Origin: Euryarchaeota archaeon RBG_13_57_23
Lineage (GTDB): Archaea > Thermoplasmatota > Thermoplasmata > UBA10834
Direction of reading: 5' to 3'
NCBI GenBank assembly: GCA_001800675.1
Contig: MGVW01000013.1
Span: forward strand, 1 to 27,357
DNA: 27,357 nt
Shown here: positions 20,767-27,357 of the stretch, piece by piece
How the letters are laid out: each line of letters begins with the position of its first letter
How positions within the stretch are numbered: the stretch's first letter is position 1
Notes under the pieces: model-generated
Told to the model about the DNA's origin: nothing
The model's input: only the letters and a program-made list of their open reading frames with translations
Database searches by the model: none
Program-made: the position numbers and the translations under genes

Positions 20767-22869
20767 ATGGCTCCCCCTATAGACAGAGAAGTGTTGCTGA
20801 AGACTATCTCTGATGGTGTTGTTGTGAGTTCCAAGAGCGGAGCTGTCATGTTCGCGAATCCCGCCTTCTCGAGGATTCTTGGTTATTCGGAACAGCAACT
20901 CAAGAACTTGAACATGGCAAAGGACATCGTGGAACGAGATCTGGAATGGAAGGCGCTGGTGTCGCTCATCGAGCAGGGCAGTCCCGTCAACGACTACGAG
21001 CTGAAGTACAAGAAGGCGGATGGAACCAAGGCCTGCGCCTCGATTTCCGCATCGAACCTGAGGGACGACTCGGGGGCCTTCGTTGGCATTGCGATCGTCT
21101 TCAGAGACATCAGCACCAGAAAAGGGATAGAATGCGAACTGAGAGACAAGGCATTCAGGATCGACGTAGTCAACAAGATCGCGAAGATCGCGACCTCGGA
21201 GATCGACGCGAGAAGGAAGGGACTGGCTAACATCGCATCCGAGCTCAGAAAACTGGTGAACTTCGACCTGCTCACCGTGGGCGTCACCGAGGAGAACGGA
21301 AGGCATGTGGATGTGCTGCTACCCGAGAAGGAAAGCGGCAGAGAAGAGCAGTCCCTCGGGACCGTACCCCTCGAGGGCAGCATAGTCGAGAAACTGAGGT
21401 TCGCACCCACCCCCATGATTGTGCAGAAGGATGCGGGACGGAAGCAGTTCAACGAGCTGTCTCTCCTCGACAGCTCTCGCATCGCGTCGATGGTGTGCGT
21501 GCCCTTGATGAGCAGGGGACACATCATCGGATCGCTCAACATCTATCATTCAAAACCTGGCGAATACGGAATTGACACGGCGGACGTGTTGCAGGTCATA
21601 GCAGACCATGTCGCCAGCCTCATCGACAACATAGTGCTCTTCTCGTACCTTGAGAAGAAGATACGGCTTCAGGAGTCGCTTCTGAAATCTGGCGTGGAGA
21701 TCCAGAAGGCGATCAGCACACAGGAGATATACGCGACGATCGCCCAGAATCTGAAGGAGGTCGTCCCCCACACGGATCTCTCGATCTATGTGGTCGACTG
21801 GCAGAAGAGGATGATCTATCCTGTCTACGCTGTCGGAGGCTACAAGGATGAAGTGATTGCGTCCCCGGGACCAATCGAGGAAGGCGTGGTCGGGAGCGTT
21901 GCTAGGAGTGGAACGGCGGAGTTCACGGACGATGTGGACGCCGATCCCAGGGCAGCTGACATTCCGGGAGTCCCTCGGGAACACCAGTCGATGCTAGCGA
22001 TCCCGCTCATCGGGCACGAGGGAGTCCTCGGCGTGCTCGAGCTGTACAGGCCGAAGGGCCAGGTCTTCACGAAGAGCGACCTCGACATCGGCCAGCTGTT
22101 TGCGCAGCAGACCGCAGTCGCCTTGGGAAACGCCAACCTCGTCTCAAAGCTCCAGGACGTTAAGAAGGAGATCGAGCTCTTGAACGACCTCATGTTCCAT
22201 GACATAAACAACTACAACTTCGCGGTGCTCAACTATATCCAGATGATATCGAACAGCCCGGAGATATCACCCCACCACAAGACCTACCTGGAGAAGTCGA
22301 TGCATCTTGTTCGGCAGACGGCTGACCTGATAGAGAACGTCAAGAAGCTCACGAAGATAGGCGTGATGACCTCCGAGGACTTCAGGCCGATCGACCTGAC
22401 AGGCGTTCTGAGGAAGGTAGTGTCCGGCCTTGAGAACTCGTTCCCGGGCAGGCAGATCAGCGTCAGCATGGACGTCCCCGAGACAAGCACGATAAGAGCG
22501 AACAAACTCGTGGATGAACTCTTCGTCAACCTTCTCTCGAACTCTGTGAAGTACGACCCTCATGAAGAGGTAGAGCTCGATGTGGTCTGCAGGAAGACGA
22601 CCGAGGATGGATGGCCGTTCTGGAGCATTTGCATCAGCGACCGGGGCGCGGGGATACCGGACCACATGAAGCCGCAGCTCTTCCAGAAGTACGTTAGGCT
22701 GAAGCCGGATCCGCAGGTTCAGGGCACCGGTCTGGGCCTGTCCATATGCAGAGCGTTGACGGACAAGTTCGGCGGTAGGATCTGGGTCGAAGACAGGGTC
22801 CATGGCAAGCACGAGCTGGGGGCAAGATTCTGCGTAATGCTCCCTGCCGACAGAGGACCCGAAACGTAG
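20767..22869 (+). CDS. Soluble PAS-GAF-GAF sensor histidine kinase
   Basis: A 700-residue cytoplasmic sensor kinase. The PAS domain (about residues 3-118) includes DGVVVSSKSGAVMFANPAF and ends in FRDISTRK. Two GAF domains follow (about 125-290 and 305-455), with VCVPLMSRGHIIGSLNIY and LAIPLIGHEGVLGVLELY. The kinase core has the phospho-acceptor H478 in MFHDINNYN, an H-box form usual in archaeal kinases, then the N-box NLLSNSVKYDP (about 588), G1 DRGAGIPD and G2 GTGLGLSI (about 654). No membrane segment and no receiver domain are present, so ligand sensing is intracellular and the response regulator is elsewhere. ATG 20767 is preferred to TTG 20758 because GGAG is too close to the latter. It diverges from the corrinoid methyltransferase operon, so a link in regulation is possible but not shown. 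Confidence 0.9.
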   Translation: MAPPIDREVLLKTISDGVVVSSKSGAVMFANPAFSRILGYSEQQLKNLNMAKDIVERDLEWKALVSLIEQGSPVNDYELKYKKADGTKACASISASNLRDDSGAFVGIAIVFRDISTRKGIECELRDKAFRIDVVNKIAKIATSEIDARRKGLANIASELRKLVNFDLLTVGVTEENGRHVDVLLPEKESGREEQSLGTVPLEGSIVEKLRFAPTPMIVQKDAGRKQFNELSLLDSSRIASMVCVPLMSRGHIIGSLNIYHSKPGEYGIDTADVLQVIADHVASLIDNIVLFSYLEKKIRLQESLLKSGVEIQKAISTQEIYATIAQNLKEVVPHTDLSIYVVDWQKRMIYPVYAVGGYKDEVIASPGPIEEGVVGSVARSGTAEFTDDVDADPRAADIPGVPREHQSMLAIPLIGHEGVLGVLELYRPKGQVFTKSDLDIGQLFAQQTAVALGNANLVSKLQDVKKEIELLNDLMFHDINNYNFAVLNYIQMISNSPEISPHHKTYLEKSMHLVRQTADLIENVKKLTKIGVMTSEDFRPIDLTGVLRKVVSGLENSFPGRQISVSMDVPETSTIRANKLVDELFVNLLSNSVKYDPHEEVELDVVCRKTTEDGWPFWSICISDRGAGIPDHMKPQLFQKYVRLKPDPQVQGTGLGLSICRALTDKFGGRIWVEDRVHGKHELGARFCVMLPADRGPET

Positions 22870-22982
22870 GACTGGCGATCCGAGAACTCGGCCTACTCGG
22901 GGCACGACAGTCTTGTCCCTGATTCGAGAAGGAATAAGAAGAATGGTAAGAGGTTTTTCGGGTTTCTCTGGCTTCGGCGATC
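22870..22982. terminator. Convergent gap with a probable T-rich terminator
   Basis: The 113 bases between the kinase stop and the surface-protein stop contain a small CCGAG-AA-CTCGG dyad (22880-22891) and a T-rich stretch TTTTTCGGGTTTCTCT (22953-22968) on the plus strand. Archaeal termination often uses T-runs, so the latter may end the kinase transcript. Confidence 0.35.
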
Positions 22983-25900
22983 TCAATACTTCCGTCTAGC
23001 ACACGCGCCGAGCGCGGCGACCGCGAGTATCGTAGCGGCCGCAACCACGGCAAGGGACATCATCTCTGACGAAGCGCTGCTGCTGACGACACCACCGCTG
23101 CTGACCTCAGGCACTGAGGCGGCAGCCGCCTTCAGAGGCGTCACGTTGAACTCGATCCACGGGGCGCCGTGGTACAGGATACCTGTCGGTGTGTGCCAGA
23201 AGTTGTTGAAGTCCTGCGGACCGGCTATCGTCAGGGTCTTCGTGCCCGCGTTGTACAGTGGCGTGAGGTCCAGTCCGGAGCCCAATGGCCAGTCGGTGAC
23301 GAAGTATCCGAGGTCCATCGTGCCGTTCTGCATGATGGCGTAGATGCCGCTCTTGTCCCCGACTGCAGCGTTGTCGATGTCCGTCGACGTCAGCGCGACT
23401 CCCTTGTAGCCCGGGACGGTCCCAGTCGGCAGCTGGATCGTGAGCGAATCACCATCCGTCAGATTGAACCAGGTCGGCGTCTGCTCATAGGATATCTGCT
23501 GGCCGAGGAACGTGTCCCCCGCATTCCAGCTCTGATACATCTTGGTCGAATACGGCCTGTAGTCCGATGGGTGCCCGATCTTCGTGATGTAGTCGATCTT
23601 GGCAGGCTCCCAGACCCATGCCCCTCCGTCGGTGGCAGTCTTGTTGGCCTTCACCGCGTGCAGGCTGTACTGCGCAACTCCGTCGGTCGACACGTTCGTG
23701 ACGTACTTCGAGTACTGTGCATGCAGCGTGAAGTCCTCGTAATACGGTTCGAGCGGTGACAGCTCGGCTGCACTCATCCACCTCGTCATCAGTATCTCGA
23801 AGCCCAGAGCGATATGCGCGATAGTCAGCGTGACATTGCCGGTCGCACCGTCCTCGACGAGGTTCATCCAGGTCCCGCCGTTGATGTCGTACGCCCATTC
23901 GTATCCGCAGAAGATGTCATACACATTGTTCCCCTGGTCGTCGACCCAGGCCTCCCAGTCGCCGGTGTAGGTGGCGTTGTTCGATGCCCACCAGGTTGCG
24001 ACATCATCTGTCTGAGGCATGCCCATCCATTGCTCGGCGGCCTCCCTGTTCATCTCGACCGTGTACACAGTGCCGAGATCGTATCCATCGGCGCCGGATC
24101 TGTTCAGCCACTCCTCGTCGATTCCTCCCGGGATGCTGACCCAGTTCGGGACCCAGTAGTCCCACCACCAGGTCGGCTCGAGGTACTGGAAGTAGATGCC
24201 CATATCCACTGATGCTCCGTCAACCACAGACCCGAACATCGGCATCATCACGGGCGTATCGACAGACATCAAGCTCTGGTTCAACGCATCGACGGCGAAC
24301 CTGTACGGTGCATACATCATGCACTGATACTGGTCCGTCTTGCCCGGCATGAAGAGCATGGTGTTCATGTGAGGCTCGTCGGTTATGACGATGTCCGTGA
24401 TGTAGAAGTCCCACCTGATCGGCCACCACCAGCCCCACGGCTCCTCGAACATGTCGTACACAGTGAAGTCCTTTGAGGCCGGGTAAGCTGAGATGACCTC
24501 TATGGTCAACGTGGCCGTCAACAAGGAATCCGCCAGGTCGACCACCACGATGTCCTGCCAGCCGATGGTCTCGAGGACGAACCCATGCGCGAACAGATGC
24601 GTGCCGGCATCTCCAGCTGTGAAGGTGTAGTCTGCTGGCAGCATGACCGAACCACCAGTGTCAGTTGTCGTGAAGTTCACTTGTCCGGTGTAGTTCGAGA
24701 AGACATTCCCGAACTGGTCGTAGACAGTCACCCTCAATGAGAATGGCATGTATGTCTGCGCATTGTATGGCACCGCTAGGAACACCATGCTGGTCGCCTC
24801 AGGTCCTACCTGGAGGTCCACATTACCATCAATCGAGGCGTTGGCGATGTCCACGACAGTGAGGTTCATGTATCCAGGTGTGTTGAAGACCACCGAGAAC
24901 GACGCCTCGCCCGCATTGGAGAACGTGTAGTCACCAGGCAACACGGCTGCAGAGTCGTTTGTGAAGAATCTTACCGTACCATTGTAGAATGGATACGGAT
25001 TGGAGAATTGATCCCACACCTTGACTGTGAAGTCGGTCGCGGTGTTCGTGTCGACCAGGCTCGGGATGCCCTCGATTGTCATGTAGTCGGGATACTTGGG
25101 AACATCGATCTTCAGCGCTAACTCAATCGTCGGAATACCGTATGGGAGCACGCCGAGCCTATCCCATTCATCCTTCAGGTTCTGGTTGTGCGTCTGGTCC
25201 TTCGACCACTGCCACATGTTGAACGGCCCTTGGAATATGACCTGGTTCGTGACGTTGTTGATGGCAAACTTCCCAGGGGGCATATCCAGACCTGCGGTGT
25301 CCATCGGCTCGGAGTGCCTCATTTCCATCTGCCCGTACAGTTGCGTCGTGTTGAAGAAAGTGCCTCCGTGCTTGACGAACATCACATCGCCTTGGGGCCA
25401 TTCCACAATCAGCGTCTCGTTCTCAGTCAGGTTCCACGCGGAGGGTGCGTAGTCGTATGTGAGCCACTGCCCGTAAAGGTCTGAGCCAGGGGACTTCATC
25501 TCGTACTCGAGGTTGGCGTACGGAGTGTAGTTCGACCTCGGGTGCTCCGCCGACTTGGGCAGCACGTCCTGCACCAACGCTTCCCACTCCCAGCAGGGCT
25601 CGCTCTCCAAGGTTGTTTCGTAGGCGTACACCGCGTACTCAACACCAGTGTCAAGGTTGAGATCCATCTTCTCGGGGCCGATCGTCGCGTTGAACCAGAA
25701 GTCCTCATAGTACCAGTAAGTGTCCAGGACTCCAGCATCCCACATCTGCATCGCGATCAAGACATCAATGCCCCACGAAACAGTATCGTAGGTCAGCACG
25801 ACCTTGTCGCCGACCTTCGCGGCAGTCATGTCCAGGTACATCAGCGTGAAGGGGTACTCATAAGAGTTGTAGATGTCTATCCTCACTTTGCCCTCGTAGT

Positions 25901-27155
25901 TCAGCCAGTTGGTGTAATCGAGCTTGAAACCTTCCGCATTAGCTGCCCACCATCCGTTGAAATCAGAATCGAAGTCTGAGGCGCCGATCCCGAGGACGGT
26001 TCTCGCCGCGTCCTTGTCAAGCGTGACCGTACCGTTCATTATCCAAATCCATCCGTCGATCTGCGATCCGATGAAGTCGGGGTAGCGGGTTGTCTCGTCC
26101 ATGTTCATGTAGTTACCATACCAGCGGATATCAGCGGTGCCTCCTCTGTAGTTGCCAAGCATGGGCAGGAAGGTCGGGTTCCCGTTCATATTGACCTCGT
26201 ACATGTTCCTGCCAGTCACGTTCATCCTCATGCTGGTGTAGATCCAGCTGTTCCCCTCCTGGGAACCGTACCATCTGTACAGATACGGGTATGTGTCTGT
26301 GAGCGGCTCGTCGAGCTTGGTGACGTCCCACCTAAGGTCCCAGAATCCCTCGTTGGGTATGGCGAACATGTCATACCACTTGATCGTCGAATTCCTCGCG
26401 GGGAGGTCAGGAACGATGTTGATCACGGCTGTGCCGACCGCGGAGCCAGTGCTGTCCGTCGCGGAGGCGTTCAACCTTCCTCCTCCGAAATCGACCGCTG
26501 TGAACATCACGCTGTGACCGGTGGTTGCGTTGAGAGTGTACTGCGAAGATGTCAAGTTCCATACTGTCCAAGCGATGGTCGCATTGGGGAGCTCTTCGCC
26601 CACGGAGTTGTACGCGGATGCAAGGAATTCCTGCGACATCCCAGGTTCCAACGTCCTCACGGACGGGACCAACACGACCGTGTCCAACACGGCCGGATTC
26701 ACTGTTAGGCTAGCGGTGACTACCTTCGTGTACGTCTTGTCATCGCTATCCACATAGGTGACTTCGCAGCTAACAGTCCCAGTACCAGCGGAGTTCCCCG
26801 CGGTGTAGGTGACAGTTCTCTGCCTCGTTAGATCAAACGAACCGAGGGTTGTAGGAGTCGCGCTCCATTTGTATGTCACCCCACTTGTCAGGGCATCCCC
26901 ATCCCATGTGGGATTCACCGTTAGTTCGACGTCGCTTCCGGCATTGACGACTACGGGACTGGGATCTATCGTGGCCTCGAGCGCACCCTCTTCATCGCCG
27001 AATATTATCCCAGCCGCCCATAGTCCCGCCAAGATCAAGGCGACGACGACTATGACGGCGACAATCGCAACCCACGTCTTATTGCCGCCCTTAGCAGGCG
27101 GTGCGGGTTCAACAGGCTCACTAGCAGGCGGACTATCATTAGCCTTTTCAGACAT
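22983..27155 (-). CDS. Large surface (S-layer-like) protein with duplicated aromatic modules
   Basis: A 1390-residue envelope protein. Residues 1-27 are a Pro-rich cytoplasmic tail, 28-52 a membrane segment, about 58-250 two Ig-like domains, 257-683 a large Trp/Tyr-rich module, about 684-890 two further Ig-like domains with VWDQFSNP and VYDQFGNV, 892-1345 a second copy of the large module, then a Ser-rich stretch and a second membrane segment (about 1365-1385) ending in ARRKY. The modules align by YDMF at their starts, RWD, WWAANAEG/WWASNNAT, and AWNLTENETL/WFNLTDGDSL. Many N-x-S/T sequons suggest N-glycosylation. It resembles archaeal S-layer or cell-surface glycoproteins in build, but no named family is recognised. 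The start at 27155 is chosen over an open extension to 27356 because a TATA box lies between them. Confidence 0.82.
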   Translation of the reverse strand: MSEKANDSPPASEPVEPAPPAKGGNKTWVAIVAVIVVVALILAGLWAAGIIFGDEEGALEATIDPSPVVVNAGSDVELTVNPTWDGDALTSGVTYKWSATPTTLGSFDLTRQRTVTYTAGNSAGTGTVSCEVTYVDSDDKTYTKVVTASLTVNPAVLDTVVLVPSVRTLEPGMSQEFLASAYNSVGEELPNATIAWTVWNLTSSQYTLNATTGHSVMFTAVDFGGGRLNASATDSTGSAVGTAVINIVPDLPARNSTIKWYDMFAIPNEGFWDLRWDVTKLDEPLTDTYPYLYRWYGSQEGNSWIYTSMRMNVTGRNMYEVNMNGNPTFLPMLGNYRGGTADIRWYGNYMNMDETTRYPDFIGSQIDGWIWIMNGTVTLDKDAARTVLGIGASDFDSDFNGWWAANAEGFKLDYTNWLNYEGKVRIDIYNSYEYPFTLMYLDMTAAKVGDKVVLTYDTVSWGIDVLIAMQMWDAGVLDTYWYYEDFWFNATIGPEKMDLNLDTGVEYAVYAYETTLESEPCWEWEALVQDVLPKSAEHPRSNYTPYANLEYEMKSPGSDLYGQWLTYDYAPSAWNLTENETLIVEWPQGDVMFVKHGGTFFNTTQLYGQMEMRHSEPMDTAGLDMPPGKFAINNVTNQVIFQGPFNMWQWSKDQTHNQNLKDEWDRLGVLPYGIPTIELALKIDVPKYPDYMTIEGIPSLVDTNTATDFTVKVWDQFSNPYPFYNGTVRFFTNDSAAVLPGDYTFSNAGEASFSVVFNTPGYMNLTVVDIANASIDGNVDLQVGPEATSMVFLAVPYNAQTYMPFSLRVTVYDQFGNVFSNYTGQVNFTTTDTGGSVMLPADYTFTAGDAGTHLFAHGFVLETIGWQDIVVVDLADSLLTATLTIEVISAYPASKDFTVYDMFEEPWGWWWPIRWDFYITDIVITDEPHMNTMLFMPGKTDQYQCMMYAPYRFAVDALNQSLMSVDTPVMMPMFGSVVDGASVDMGIYFQYLEPTWWWDYWVPNWVSIPGGIDEEWLNRSGADGYDLGTVYTVEMNREAAEQWMGMPQTDDVATWWASNNATYTGDWEAWVDDQGNNVYDIFCGYEWAYDINGGTWMNLVEDGATGNVTLTIAHIALGFEILMTRWMSAAELSPLEPYYEDFTLHAQYSKYVTNVSTDGVAQYSLHAVKANKTATDGGAWVWEPAKIDYITKIGHPSDYRPYSTKMYQSWNAGDTFLGQQISYEQTPTWFNLTDGDSLTIQLPTGTVPGYKGVALTSTDIDNAAVGDKSGIYAIMQNGTMDLGYFVTDWPLGSGLDLTPLYNAGTKTLTIAGPQDFNNFWHTPTGILYHGAPWIEFNVTPLKAAAASVPEVSSGGVVSSSASSEMMSLAVVAAATILAVAALGACARRKY

Positions 27156-27218
27156 TAATTGGTTCCCCCATCTGAAGTGGCTCAACCAGCAATCCAGTGC
27201 GTTAAAGGAACTTCCGCT

Positions 27219-27227
27219 ATTTATATC
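27219..27227 (-). promoter_or_regulatory. TATA box of the surface-protein gene
   Basis: The minus strand reads GATATAAATAGC, a near-ideal archaeal TATA box preceded by purine-rich CGAG (possible BRE). A start 25 bases on gives a leader of about 40 bases before ATG 27155. A strong promoter fits an abundant surface protein. Confidence 0.65.
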
Positions 27228-27357
27228 CTCGTTGGTACGCACCATCCAGCACGGAAAAACAATCGCACGTGAATCGACACTCCGAGATCGCTCCAAACGA
27301 TTCGAACCCCGACTCCTCCAGTAAGCCACAGGCATGCGTCCTGAACCGCGTCTCATG

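Noticed and set aside
27290..27316. GGGGTTCGAATC on the minus strand, resembling a tRNA T-arm
   Set aside because: The stem bases after the loop (CGTTT) do not pair with those before it, and there is no acceptor stem, CCA or anticodon arm around it.
27156..27356. N-terminal extension of the surface-protein frame by 67 codons
   Set aside because: A near-ideal TATA box lies inside it, and the extension is low in hydrophobic pattern; the protein starting MSEKAND has a normal cytoplasmic tail and membrane segment.
1..27357. CRISPR arrays, insertion sequences or prophage genes
   Set aside because: No spaced identical repeats, transposase or integrase signatures, or terminal inverted repeats with target duplications were found.

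Overview
This looks like a chromosomal window from an archaeon, most likely a Thermoplasmatota-type lineage; the phylum is inference. Supporting signs: many genes have an archaeal TATA box about 25 bases before the expected transcript start; some genes appear leaderless, while others carry clear Shine-Dalgarno sites (AGGAG or GGTGA); start codons are mixed ATG/GTG/TTG; and the families include DUF835, a MoaD/SAMP-like protein ending in FPPVSGG, a membrane-anchored FKBP, an archaeal-style soluble histidine kinase, and a methylamine-type corrinoid methyltransferase. Base composition is fairly GC-rich and even. No insertion sequence, CRISPR array, rRNA or convincing tRNA was seen.

Layout. 1-2182 (+): the tail of an upstream gene, a GT4 glycosyltransferase and a PAP2-family membrane phosphatase, probably an envelope lipid or glycan set. 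2169-3473 (-): a membrane-anchored FKBP prolyl isomerase and a MoaD/SAMP-like ubiquitin-fold protein. 3474-3924: a non-coding region with two possible microproteins. 3925-8811 (+): a two-HMA copper-exporting P-type ATPase and a 767-residue coiled-coil protein. 8857-14395 (-): a kinase-fold protein, a zinc-ribbon protein, and a DNA-repair operon in which polX overlaps an NAD-dependent DNA ligase by 4 bases. 14557-15144 (+): a winged-helix/nucleotidyltransferase regulator with a perfect palindrome at its promoter. 15160-16200 (-): a cytoplasmic class A beta-lactamase-like serine hydrolase. 16655-17362 (+): a HAD phosphatase. 17415-17993 (-): a DUF835 protein whose TATA box is flanked by 9-base direct repeats.

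18093-20481 (-) holds the most unusual locus: a corrinoid protein (MtmC/MtbC type) translationally coupled to a homologue of monomethylamine methyltransferase MtmB, followed by a small protein with two copies of a Cys-rich module. The MtmB homologue has no in-frame amber codon. Where MtmB has pyrrolysine it has Met199, and the residues aligned with Glu229, Glu259 and Gln333 of MtmB are Met, Cys and Leu. This is a pyrrolysine-free, remodelled member of the MtmB fold and so probably acts on another methyl donor. A PAS-GAF-GAF histidine kinase (20767-22869, +) diverges from this operon.

22983-27155 (-) encodes a 1390-residue surface protein with membrane segments at both ends, four Ig-like domains and two copies of a large Trp/Tyr-rich module, probably an S-layer or other envelope protein.
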